64,000 bases of DNA, from NCBI GenBank assembly GCA_902517565.1, contig CABYCU010000005.1, forward strand, positions 1 through 64,000, given 5' to 3'. Shown here piece by piece: positions 19,796 through 29,256 of this stretch. The first letter of the stretch is position 1; each line of letters opens with the position of its first letter. This stretch comes from an uncultured SAR86 cluster bacterium (lineage in GTDB: Bacteria > Pseudomonadota > Gammaproteobacteria > Magnimaribacterales > Magnimaribacteraceae). Under the pieces are notes generated by a model that ran no database searches, was not told the DNA's origin, and saw only the letters and a list, made by a program, of their open reading frames with translations. A program made the translations under genes and the position numbers.

Positions 19796-20188
19796 ATGTT
19801 TTTTAGATCTTTTATAACAAGTGGTTTCATTGCAGTAATTTATACGGCTCTTATCTCTATACTGTCAAATGGAGAGCTCCCTGTATGGAGTAATGAGATG
19901 TATGTAGTACTGGGAATCTTCTGGACTATGGGTTTCCTCTCAGTTCTAGGCTTTATTTATGGCAGAAAGATCAAAAAGAAATTTAGGGGTGAACTTGGAA
20001 CCATAAAATGGTTTGATCCTACAAAAGGATATGGATTTCTAATAAGAGATAAAGGAGGAGATTTATTTGTTCATCTAAGAGCCGTGCAACCTCAAGATAA
20101 AAGAAAACTAAAAGAAGATACTCGAGTCAGGTACACGGTAGAAAATACAGAAAAAGGTCCTCAAGCAGAAAATATTCGTATTATCTAA
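19796..20188 (+). CDS. membrane-anchored cold-shock-domain protein
   Basis: The 130-residue protein joins two N-terminal hydrophobic segments (about residues 7-25 and 36-57) to a complete C-terminal cold-shock domain (about 66-130). The domain has both RNA-binding motifs, KGYGFLI and DLFVHL, and the usual opening GTIKWFDPTKGYGF. A short basic stretch (GRKIKKKFRG) joins the two parts and would lie on the cytoplasmic side. The role would be binding RNA or single-stranded DNA at the inner membrane; this is inference. DUF1294 proteins carry the same parts in the reverse order. A TATAAT 11 bases before the ATG suggests its own promoter and a very short leader. It overlaps the convergent HupE-like gene by 4 bp. 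Confidence 0.85.
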   Translation: MFFRSFITSGFIAVIYTALISILSNGELPVWSNEMYVVLGIFWTMGFLSVLGFIYGRKIKKKFRGELGTIKWFDPTKGYGFLIRDKGGDLFVHLRAVQPQDKRKLKEDTRVRYTVENTEKGPQAENIRII

Positions 20189-21375
20189 AATATTCTCTCA
20201 AGAAACCAAAAAGTTCCTAGGCAGGCCAACCCTGAGCCCATAAAAACTCTGAGAGTATCAATCTGGCTCTTCATGAATTTATTTAAAAATAAGAACGAAA
20301 CGAGTAAAACAAAAATAATCATTACTTGTCCAAGTTCAACTCCTAAATTAAAGCCAAGAATCGCGGGTAGTAACCTTCCTTCCATCAAACCTAAAGAAGC
20401 AAGGTTTCCTGCAAAACCGAATCCGTGAATTAATCCGAACAAAGCGGTAACTAAGAAGGTTAAAGAGAAATCTTTATTTTCCGAATTTAAATTTAAATAG
20501 CAATATGAGAATAGACTTATCCCAGCAACGCCAATTAAATATTTTTGATAGCCAAGGATCATAAACAATACTAGCAATAATAAAGATAAATATAATAAGG
20601 ATCGACTGTATAACTTATGAAGGTTAGTTATCGAAGCTATACTTTCTATAGCAATAATTAATATTGAATAACCTATAAAAGCCTCAACTAGTTGTGACGA
20701 TGGTTTGAGCAAACCTAGGGCTCCGAGAGATAAAGTAATACTATGCCCTAAGGTGAAACCTGTGATAACTAGTATTAGTCTCTTTAAAGGCAGTTTGAGA
20801 ATAAGAAGAGCTAATAAGAAAGCTAAATGATCAAATCCAGAAAGAATATGCTTGAATCCCAAAGTAAAATAATCTGTAAAGGATTGAAATAAGGGAATTT
20901 CTTTTAATTGCGTGTCAGTTTCTTTCCATTTCCTGGCAGAACTTGTGAAAACCTTCTCAGGAACAGCCTCTGAATTAATTTCAAAGGTAGCTATATGGGT
21001 GTGAGTAGGATCATTATCAAAGAAAAGGTCAAAATTTATTTCAACTTCTTTGCTGCTACATTCCTCTGCCCAAAATAAAGTGATATAGCCGGTAGTAGAG
21101 GAATTCTTTAAAAAAGGTCTTTTATCAATCTCGCAATTTGGCCCTAAATTATAATTACTAGTAACTAATTCTTTTATTTCTTCTTCCCAATTTTGATTTA
21201 AATCTAGATTTAATCTCTGCAGAACAGATGTCTGAACACTAAACTCTACGTAAATACTTGTGAGTTCATCTTGATTATCTATCGTTAGTTTGGAATATGA
21301 TTCACTCCTTTGATGAGACGTCAACTGAGTGCTCAATAAAAAAATAGTTATCCAAAAAAAGAAATTTTTGTACAT
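20185..21375 (-). CDS. HupE/UreJ-like membrane protein with extracytoplasmic N-terminal domain
   Basis: This 396-residue protein has a signal-like start (FFFWITIFLLSTQLTS), an extracytoplasmic region (about residues 20-170) and about seven membrane helices with the histidine-rich HupE/UreJ_2 pattern: FKHILSGFDHLAFLLAL, GFTLGHSITLSLG and LIHGFGFAGNL. Related HupE and UreJ proteins are nickel or cobalt carriers, and the buried His/Asp residues suggest metal binding here too. No hydrogenase or urease genes are nearby, so the substrate is open. The gene directly follows the PpiC-type isomerase with no spacing, pointing to a functional pair. Confidence 0.8.
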   Translation of the reverse strand: MYKNFFFWITIFLLSTQLTSHQRSESYSKLTIDNQDELTSIYVEFSVQTSVLQRLNLDLNQNWEEEIKELVTSNYNLGPNCEIDKRPFLKNSSTTGYITLFWAEECSSKEVEINFDLFFDNDPTHTHIATFEINSEAVPEKVFTSSARKWKETDTQLKEIPLFQSFTDYFTLGFKHILSGFDHLAFLLALLILKLPLKRLILVITGFTLGHSITLSLGALGLLKPSSQLVEAFIGYSILIIAIESIASITNLHKLYSRSLLYLSLLLLVLFMILGYQKYLIGVAGISLFSYCYLNLNSENKDFSLTFLVTALFGLIHGFGFAGNLASLGLMEGRLLPAILGFNLGVELGQVMIIFVLLVSFLFLNKFMKSQIDTLRVFMGSGLACLGTFWFLERIF

Positions 21376-22233
21376 CTAATTAGGAATATTTCTTGAGACG
21401 TCGTACCAATTTTTTAAGTTCTCCAAGTACTCTCTTAAAGAATTGTCATCTCTTCTTTTGAGGTATTCTGCGGAAACTATATCTTTAATCTTTTCAAACT
21501 GAGGTGGAATAGATAATTCCTTCTCTAGTAAAATAATTATTTTATAGCCGCCTGCAACCTTTAAGGGCTCTGTGAAAGAATTGTTTCCTAAACTTCGAGC
21601 CTTGTTCATCAGGCTAGGTCCTACATATTCTCTAATTTTTGATAGAGTCATTAAACTATTAGGGATTTTCAATGCTGAATTGCTACCCGTAATTGCAACT
21701 TTTTCAAAACTCTCTCCATCTAAAAGCTTTTGATAAGCTTCATTTGCCTTGGTAAATGAAAGGTTATTGAATTCTTGGTCTGAAAAGTAAATTTGTTGAA
21801 TCCTTAATCTAGAAGATTTTGTAAAAAATCCAGTATTCCTTTTATAAAAATTTTCTAGTTCTATGTCAGAAACTTCATACCTAGAATTTTCAGCTATTAT
21901 AGTTTTAATCATTTGCTGAACGATTGTCCCTCTTGCTATAGGATTATTATCCAATATACCGAGATCTAGAGCTCTTTTGATAAGGAGTTCTTCTTCAATC
22001 ATTCTTTCTAAGACATATTCCTTATCTGATTTGGTAATAGGCGATCGTTTATCACTTGCAAGCCCTTCAAGTTGCAAAAGATATTTTTCCATAGGGATAG
22101 TTACTTCTTCGATCTTGGCGGCCCATTGATTATTTGAGATATTTGACTCTTCTATGATCGAAAGACCTGCCATTATGCATCCAAGGCAAAGCCCTAAAGA
22201 GAGAATAATTGTATTGAATTTATTTCTATCCAA
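21376..22233 (-). CDS. PpiC-type peptidyl-prolyl cis-trans isomerase, membrane-anchored
   Basis: The 285-residue protein has one N-terminal hydrophobic segment (about residues 9-28), a helical chaperone-like region and a parvulin/SurA-like rotamase domain (about 145-245, from LRIQQIYFSD to GGYKIIILLE). It should act in the periplasm on folding of exported proteins. It is neither SurA nor PpiD by length. It abuts the HupE-like gene and overlaps elaA by 8 bp. A link to maturation of the HupE-like protein's large extracytoplasmic domain is plausible but inferred only from adjacency. Confidence 0.82.
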   Translation of the reverse strand: MDRNKFNTIILSLGLCLGCIMAGLSIIEESNISNNQWAAKIEEVTIPMEKYLLQLEGLASDKRSPITKSDKEYVLERMIEEELLIKRALDLGILDNNPIARGTIVQQMIKTIIAENSRYEVSDIELENFYKRNTGFFTKSSRLRIQQIYFSDQEFNNLSFTKANEAYQKLLDGESFEKVAITGSNSALKIPNSLMTLSKIREYVGPSLMNKARSLGNNSFTEPLKVAGGYKIIILLEKELSIPPQFEKIKDIVSAEYLKRRDDNSLREYLENLKNWYDVSRNIPN

Positions 22234-22696
22234 CTTTGACCATCCTTACATGAGGAATGCCATCTTCATCATATGCTTCTCCTTGAGTGATAAATCCGTG
22301 ATTTTGATAGAATTGAGTCAAATAAGTTTGTGCAGATATTGTAAGTGAATTGGATAGATATATATCAGAGCTTTTTTGGACCCCTCTTTGAACTAACTCC
22401 GATCCAATTGAATTACCCCTGAGACTCTCTGAGATACAAATTCTACCAATAGAGGGAGTATCATATTTTTTTCCTGGAGGAATTAAACGAAGATATCCAA
22501 CTATCAGTTTATTTTTCTTGAGCAGTAAATGAAGACTGATGCTGTCTAAACCATCTGCGTCCAAGTACCAAGATTTCTGCTCTACAACAAATATAGACTG
22601 TCTAAAGCTTAAAATCTCATAAAGCTCGTTTTTTGTTAGTTGCTCAAAAGACTTCCAGGACCATAATAAATTCTGAATATTCAAATCTAAGGGCAA
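22226..22696 (-). CDS. elaA: ElaA-like GNAT N-acetyltransferase
   Basis: This 156-residue acetyltransferase resembles E. coli ElaA along its length: FRQSIFVVEQKSWYLDADGLD, IGRICISESLRGNSIGSELV (acetyl-CoA binding loop, a variant of the R/Q-x-x-G-x-G/A motif), AQTYLTQFYQNHGF and EDGIPHVRM at the end. The substrate of ElaA is not established. The gene overlaps its neighbours on both sides (10 bp with tas, 8 bp with the isomerase gene), so it is part of a tight four-gene run. Confidence 0.85.
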   Translation of the reverse strand: MPLDLNIQNLLWSWKSFEQLTKNELYEILSFRQSIFVVEQKSWYLDADGLDSISLHLLLKKNKLIVGYLRLIPPGKKYDTPSIGRICISESLRGNSIGSELVQRGVQKSSDIYLSNSLTISAQTYLTQFYQNHGFITQGEAYDEDGIPHVRMVKVG

Positions 22697-23727
22697 ATAT
22701 TGGGGTTATTCCTGTGTATAGCGGCGATCGTATTAATATCATCCTCTGAAAGCTTTACATCAATACTACTAATCGCTAGTTTCAGTTGTTCCATCGTAGT
22801 TGCTCCAATAATATTTGAAGTTACAAAATCTCTAGAATTTACAAAAGCATTAGCCATAACTGAAGGATCCATATCTATAGATTTAGCATAATTAACATAA
22901 GATTTTATGGCCTCATTGGCTCCAGGGACCTCATATCTATCTCCTCTTTCAAATAAAGTAGTGCGAGCTCCTTCTGGGCGGGCACCGTCGATGTACTTTC
23001 CTGATAAGTAACCTTGTGCAAGTGGAGAATAAGCCAACAATCCTACTTGAGATCTATAATGAAATTCAGACATACCTTGCTCATAAGTCCTATTAAGAAG
23101 GTTATAAGCATTTTGTACTGAAACAACCCTGGGTAGATTGAACATTTCTGCATATTTAAGAAATTCAGAAAGCCCCCACGCAGTCTCATTAGACAAACCT
23201 ACGTATCTTATTTTTCCAGCATCTGCTAAATCAGAGAGTACTTTTAGTGTTTCTAATATAGGTATAGTCTCAGCTTCACGATGTTTATAGCCTATTCCAT
23301 CGGATCCAAAGTTACCCATTCTTCTATCAGGCCAGTGAAGTTGATATACATCTATATAGTCGGTTTGAAGCCTTTCCAAACTAGAATCTATAGCACTTTC
23401 TATATTCTCGCGATCTAAAAGAGTTCCCTCACCTCTAAACCAGTTCATTGGAGCTCTTCCTGCTACTTTAGATGCAAGGATTATTTCATCTCTCTTACCT
23501 GTTTTCTTGAACCAATTCCCTATGCACTCCTCTGTACGTCCTTGAGTATCCGGTTTGGGCGGTATTGGGTAAAGTTCTGCCGTATCAAAAAAATTAACTC
23601 CATGATCAACTGCATAGTCCATCTGTTCATAACCTTCATCATATGTATTTTGCTCTCCCCATGTCATTGTACCCAAACATATAACGCTAACTTCTATGTC
23701 AGTATTTCCAAGCTTTCTATATTCCAA
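22687..23727 (-). CDS. tas: aldo/keto reductase, Tas-like
   Basis: This NADPH-dependent (beta/alpha)8 reductase of 346 residues is close to E. coli Tas: LGTMTWGEQNTYDEG, the extended insert AELYPIPPKPDTQGRTEE with the catalytic tyrosine, ILASKVAGR (Lys), DYIDVYQLHWPDRR (His) and IGATTMEQLK near the C-terminus for cofactor binding. Tas was found as a suppressor of tyrosine auxotrophy; the normal substrate is unclear. It is the first gene of the run tas-elaA-PpiC-HupE and is divergent from the glutathione peroxidase gene. Confidence 0.9.
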   Translation of the reverse strand: MEYRKLGNTDIEVSVICLGTMTWGEQNTYDEGYEQMDYAVDHGVNFFDTAELYPIPPKPDTQGRTEECIGNWFKKTGKRDEIILASKVAGRAPMNWFRGEGTLLDRENIESAIDSSLERLQTDYIDVYQLHWPDRRMGNFGSDGIGYKHREAETIPILETLKVLSDLADAGKIRYVGLSNETAWGLSEFLKYAEMFNLPRVVSVQNAYNLLNRTYEQGMSEFHYRSQVGLLAYSPLAQGYLSGKYIDGARPEGARTTLFERGDRYEVPGANEAIKSYVNYAKSIDMDPSVMANAFVNSRDFVTSNIIGATTMEQLKLAISSIDVKLSEDDINTIAAIHRNNPNICP

Positions 23728-23778
23728 CTCATTCTCCTATCTTGTTATAATTAGCATTATAAAAAAAATAGGTAAGAA

Positions 23779-24261
23779 ATGACTAAAAACATTTATCAAT
23801 TCTCTTGTGAAGACATCAAAGGTCAGAAAGTGGAACTTGCAGACTACCAAGGCAAAGTTCTTCTAATAGTCAATACTGCTAGTAAATGTGGTTTTACACC
23901 GCAGTATGAAGGTCTAGAGGAATTACAAAAGAAATATGGTTCAAAAAATTTCTCAGTACTGGCTTTCCCTTGTAATCAATTTGGAGGTCAAGAACCTGGG
24001 TCTAGTAATGAAATTATCGAGTTTTGTAGTTTAAATTACAAAAATACTTTTCCTATTTTTAGCAAAATAAATGTAAATGGAAGTGATGCTCATCCTTTAT
24101 TTAATTATTTAACTAAAGAAAAGAAGGGAATCTTGGGAACTGAAAAGATAAAGTGGAACTTTACTAAATTTCTTATAAATAATAATGGAGAACCCATAGC
24201 GCGATATGGTCCATCCACGCCTCCAGATGACATACAGTCTGATATTGAGGATCTACTTTAA
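23779..24261 (+). CDS. glutathione peroxidase family protein (cysteine type)
   Basis: The 160-residue thioredoxin-fold peroxidase reduces hydroperoxides with thiols; many bacterial members prefer thioredoxin to glutathione. The peroxidatic cysteine is Cys37 in NTASKCGFTPQY, and the Gln and Trp/Asn of the active site are in FPCNQFGGQEP and KWNFTKFL. It uses Cys, not selenocysteine. AGGTAAGAA precedes the ATG. It is divergent from tas and its TAA shares a TTAA with the stop of rimI on the other strand. Confidence 0.93.
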   Translation: MTKNIYQFSCEDIKGQKVELADYQGKVLLIVNTASKCGFTPQYEGLEELQKKYGSKNFSVLAFPCNQFGGQEPGSSNEIIEFCSLNYKNTFPIFSKINVNGSDAHPLFNYLTKEKKGILGTEKIKWNFTKFLINNNGEPIARYGPSTPPDDIQSDIEDLL

Positions 24262-24734
24262 TTCTTATTAAAAAATAGTTTGCTGCTTATGCCTTTCTTA
24301 AGAGATTTAGCCATTACATAGGCATCCTCCCTCCCTTCTGGCAACCTATAGTAATTTTTTCTTTTACCGATTTCTTCGAATCCTATCTTTTCATAGAGTC
24401 TGTAGGCAGATTGATTTGAAATTCTTACTTCTAGAATAATCTTTTTACTTCCCATCACCTCAGCAGCAATAATCATTTTCTTTAAAAGTCCTTCACCCAG
24501 CCCTAAACCTCTTTGCTCTTTTTTTATCCCTATATTCAATAAATGTGATTCTTCTGATGAAATTGCCATAATTGCAAATCCAACAAATAAATCATCTTTT
24601 TCTAAAGCTAGCGAGTAATATCCTTTCTCAAGGCAGTCTTTAAAGTTTAATTCTGTCCAAGGGTATGGGTTAGATTCTTCTTCTATTTCTAGAACAGAAG
24701 ATAAATGACTGTAATCTAGATATTTATATTCCAC
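24258..24734 (-). CDS. rimI: ribosomal protein S18 alanine N-acetyltransferase
   Basis: RimI acetylates the N-terminal alanine of ribosomal protein S18. The GNAT domain spans most of the 158 residues: LEIEEESNPYPWTELNFKDC at the start, LLNIGIKKEQRGLGLGEGLL (acetyl-CoA loop) and LEVRISNQSAYRLYEKIGF, a strongly RimI-like pattern, followed by KRKNYYRLPEGREDAYVM. Translation begins at GTG 24734. It follows the holD candidate by 8 bases, the holD-rimI order of E. coli. Confidence 0.92.
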   Translation of the reverse strand: MEYKYLDYSHLSSVLEIEEESNPYPWTELNFKDCLEKGYYSLALEKDDLFVGFAIMAISSEESHLLNIGIKKEQRGLGLGEGLLKKMIIAAEVMGSKKIILEVRISNQSAYRLYEKIGFEEIGKRKNYYRLPEGREDAYVMAKSLKKGISSKLFFNKN

Positions 24735-24742
24735 GCTTGCAG

Positions 24743-25144
24743 CTAAGAAATGACTTCTTTAATCGAATCTAGGAAATTAATTTTAGTATCTTTGGAAGCA
24801 CAAACCATTTCTATAGAAGGCATTTTATTAATGAGCGATTTATTAAGAAAATGAAGGTGTTTAGGTAATTCCTCATCTAAAAGAAATATATAAGAAATGT
24901 TATTGAGTTCATCAGAATTTATTATTTTATGAAGTTTAGGTTTTCCTAATGAGCAAGCAAGAGTTTTAAAAAAATTTTCTATTTCCTTTTCAGGCAATTT
25001 TTTTTCTTTTTCTCCATACAAAAAGAGACAATCATTATCGATTAAGTACATCTTTTTTGTTGTATGGGGCTCATCTTGAGCAGCTCTTTTCTTCCAAGAA
25101 CTGATACCTAGGTGATTTAACTTTTCTTCTAAATTCTCGTGCAT
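24743..25144 (-). CDS. holD: probable DNA polymerase III psi subunit
   Basis: The 133-residue protein has little obvious similarity except its N-terminus, LEEKLNHLGISSWKKR, which matches the start of E. coli psi (QLGITQW.LR), the part that contacts the clamp loader. The rest has an alpha/beta pattern of strand-like segments (KMYLIDNDCLFLYG, ISYIFLLDEEL) that fits the single-domain psi fold. Its place just upstream of rimI, as in E. coli, is the strongest support. Psi is fast evolving and often missed; a chi subunit is present at 16570-17013. If this is wrong, it is an unknown protein. Confidence 0.7.
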   Translation of the reverse strand: MHENLEEKLNHLGISSWKKRAAQDEPHTTKKMYLIDNDCLFLYGEKEKKLPEKEIENFFKTLACSLGKPKLHKIINSDELNNISYIFLLDEELPKHLHFLNKSLINKMPSIEMVCASKDTKINFLDSIKEVIS

Positions 25145-25216
25145 ATTGTAAATTCTACTCTTTAAGATAAAAGTCTCAACTTGACCTGAATTGATGGCAT
25201 ATATAAGCTAGCGACG

Positions 25217-25309
25217 ATGATTTTGGTCGACGTCCTATATAAGTCATTACGACTGATTTACCCGGTCTCTTTTTTTAAGAGTCAACCGGGCATAACTTTC
25301 GGCTTATAA
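25217..25309 (+). CDS. candidate leader peptide upstream of leuA
   Basis: A 30-codon frame starts at ATG 25217 and stops at TAA 25307-25309, ahead of leuA. Eleven codons are branched-chain (five Leu, three Ile, three Val), clustered at the start in MILVDVLYKSLRLIYPV, and the second half runs through the hairpin at 25261-25290. That suits attenuation of a leucine gene by ribosome stalling. Against it, the Leu codons are not consecutive, no clear ribosome binding site precedes the ATG, and the hairpin lacks a trailing U-tract. Confidence 0.4.
   Translation: MILVDVLYKSLRLIYPVSFFKSQPGITFGL
25261..25290 (+). promoter_or_regulatory. hairpin in the leuA leader
   Basis: CCCGGT (25261-25266) pairs with ACCGGG (25285-25290) and an inner CTCTT/AAGAG stem closes a T-only loop, with a 3-base bulge. 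The stem is unusually G+C-rich for this genome. A competing small stem AGTC/GACT lies just upstream (25242-25254). The base after the hairpin is not a T-run, so it is not a standard terminator; it may be part of an attenuation or pausing structure for leuA. Confidence 0.5.
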
Positions 25310-25315
25310 AGCTAA

Positions 25316-27031
<1,716 letters not shown>

Positions 27032-27077
27032 CTTAAAACTATACTATATCCTCTAAACAATTTTCTAGGGGAGTGTC

Positions 27078-28466
27078 ATGGCAACAGCAGTAAAGCGTAA
27101 TACAATACTTGCATATGGAGGACTAGCAACGCCTCTTGCAATGATAGGTTACCCAATAGCTATTTGGCTTATCCCCTTTTATTCTGAAGTTGTAGGAATT
27201 CCCCTTTATATAATTGCCAATTTACTCTTAATAGCGCGCTTCACAGATGTAATTACAGACCCTATTCTGGGGCAATTAGGTGACTCAACTAGGACATCTT
27301 TTGGAAGAAGAAAACCATGGATAATACTTGGTGTGCCGTTGATGATGTTAGCAATATATAAATTATTTATACCAGGCAGTGAGGTGTCTATAACCTATTT
27401 TGTTTTATGGATGATGCTCATGTACTTGGGATCAACAATTATTAGTATTCCTTATGGGGCATGGGGAGCAGAGATTTCTCCAGACTACCATCAAAGGTCA
27501 AGGGTAGTTGGAGGTAGAGAAGGATGGACTCTAATTGGCTTGCTAATTTCAGCTCTGATACCACTTGCAATTGAGGTTTCAGGGCAAGGAATAAGTTTTT
27601 CTGAATCTATCAAAAGGATGCTCGCTGCAGTTTTCGTGTTCCAAGATTTTTCAACTACTGGAAAAATGTCGGACATTCTTGCCAGTATGGGTATAGGTAT
27701 TATTTTGCTACTACCATTGTTCGCAGCATGGGCACTCTGGAAAGTTCCTGATCCAATGCCAGAAACAGAAAAAAAGATTCCCTTAATGGAAGGTCTCAAA
27801 TATGCTGCAGAGAATCCATTGCTTGTAAGAATATTATTAATAATTTTCTTGGTTATTGCTGGAGAGTCATTCAGAAATACTTTATCTCTATGGTTTGTTA
27901 GAGATGTCATCGGCATTGAAACTGTTGGAGCGTCTTACGCAAGATATTTTATTGCAGGTTTAATAGGAGTTCCTTTCTGGCTATGGCTAGGCAAAATACT
28001 AGGAAAACATAGAGCCTTTTGTATAACTCTTGTAGGTACAGGATCGGTAAGCTTTTTATGTTTCTTTTTAGAGAGAGGAGACTTTAATCAATTCCACATA
28101 CTTTTTCTTATGAAAGGTTTCTGTTTTGGAGGTCTTCAATTCCTTCCAGCTTCTATGCTGGCTGACGTTGTAGATTTAGATTCACTTAAAACAGGGGGAA
28201 GACGAGCAGGTACCTTCTTTGCTTTAAATGGAATGATTGCAAAAGTTTCAGCTATGATTGCCGTTTGGGCAGCTGCTATATTGGTAGATTTCTCCGGTTT
28301 TATTCCAGGCACTAACAATTCTGAAGATGCTATGCTGGCATTAAGGGTTTACTATTGTCTAGGTTGTGCAGCTTTCTTCTTGCCAGCTTTATTTTTAACT
28401 TGGTATTATCCGCTAACTAATGAAAAGCATCAGGAACTAAGAGCTGAATTAGAAAGCCAGAGTTGA
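27078..28466 (+). CDS. GPH-type (MelB-like) cation symporter
   Basis: This 462-residue inner membrane protein with 12 expected helices belongs to the glycoside-pentoside-hexuronide:cation symporter family: LLLIARFTDVITDPILGQLGD (the conserved Asp pair that binds the coupling cation in MelB), TSFGRRKPWIILG, YLGSTIISIPYGAWGAEIS and DVVDLDSLKTGGRRAGTFFA. Transport of a sugar or glycoside with sodium or protons is likely, but the substrate is unknown and no glycosidase gene is near. AGGGGAG lies 4 bases before the ATG. It follows leuA by 46 bases and is convergent with the crotonase gene 6 bases away. Confidence 0.88.
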   Translation: MATAVKRNTILAYGGLATPLAMIGYPIAIWLIPFYSEVVGIPLYIIANLLLIARFTDVITDPILGQLGDSTRTSFGRRKPWIILGVPLMMLAIYKLFIPGSEVSITYFVLWMMLMYLGSTIISIPYGAWGAEISPDYHQRSRVVGGREGWTLIGLLISALIPLAIEVSGQGISFSESIKRMLAAVFVFQDFSTTGKMSDILASMGIGIILLLPLFAAWALWKVPDPMPETEKKIPLMEGLKYAAENPLLVRILLIIFLVIAGESFRNTLSLWFVRDVIGIETVGASYARYFIAGLIGVPFWLWLGKILGKHRAFCITLVGTGSVSFLCFFLERGDFNQFHILFLMKGFCFGGLQFLPASMLADVVDLDSLKTGGRRAGTFFALNGMIAKVSAMIAVWAAAILVDFSGFIPGTNNSEDAMLALRVYYCLGCAAFFLPALFLTWYYPLTNEKHQELRAELESQS

Positions 28467-28472
28467 TAATCC

Positions 28473-29246
28473 TTATTTAAAGTTAGGTTGCCTCTTCTCC
28501 ATAAATGCAGTGACACCTTCGATGTTGTCCTTAGAGCCAATAAGAGTATTCTGGGTTTTTGCCTCTAGATCATAAATATCTTCATAAGAGCTATCTAGAG
28601 CCTTTCTCATTATCTGTTTAGTTAATTTTAACGATTGAGAAGAGCGTTCAGTTAACTTATCTGCCCATAAAATAGCTTCATTTAAGAGATCTTCCTTAGA
28701 AACTATCTTATTAATTAAGCCTAATTCTAAACATCTCTTAGAATCTATCCTCTCTCCTTCTATCGCAATTTGATATGCTAATTTATAACCAACTGTATTC
28801 GTTAAAAACCAATTCGCTCCTCCATCAGGTATTAGGCCAATATTGCTGAAGGCTTGAAGTATATAAGCATCTTCAGACATTATTGTTAGATCGCACGCCA
28901 TTGCGTAGGCGCTTCCGATTCCAGCTGCCGCACCATTCACAGCAGAAATAACTGGTTTAGGCATTGCCATTATCTCTTTAAGACTTGGCAGATAACCTTC
29001 TACAAGAGCTGCCTCTGTATCTACCCATTTATTATCTCTAGAAGATAAATCTGCTCCTGCTGAAAAACTCAATCCTTCACCTGCTAGTACAATGGCTCTT
29101 ACCTCTGGGTCATCCTTAGCCTGCACTAAGGCTTTTAAAATATCTTCCGTCATCTTTGCATTAAACGCATTCCTGACTTCAGGTCTATTGAAAGAAATGA
29201 GGGCAACTGCTTCTCGCTTCTCATACTTAACTGTTTCTAAATCCAT
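28473..29246 (-). CDS. enoyl-CoA hydratase/isomerase (crotonase) family protein
   Basis: The 257-residue crotonase-fold protein has the oxyanion-hole segments GLSFSAGADLS and NGAAAGIGSAYAMACD. At the second catalytic position it reads NIGLIPDGGANWFL, with Asp in the place used by PaaG-like isomerases (GLVPDSGG), whereas hydratases usually have two Glu. It may therefore isomerise a double bond instead of hydrating it. The end, TAFMEKRQPNF, is standard. A strong AGGAG precedes the ATG. It follows tilS by 10 bases on the same strand with no beta-oxidation partners nearby, so the pathway is uncertain. Confidence 0.88.
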   Translation of the reverse strand: MDLETVKYEKREAVALISFNRPEVRNAFNAKMTEDILKALVQAKDDPEVRAIVLAGEGLSFSAGADLSSRDNKWVDTEAALVEGYLPSLKEIMAMPKPVISAVNGAAAGIGSAYAMACDLTIMSEDAYILQAFSNIGLIPDGGANWFLTNTVGYKLAYQIAIEGERIDSKRCLELGLINKIVSKEDLLNEAILWADKLTERSSQSLKLTKQIMRKALDSSYEDIYDLEAKTQNTLIGSKDNIEGVTAFMEKRQPNFK

Positions 29247-29256
29247 CCCTATCTCC

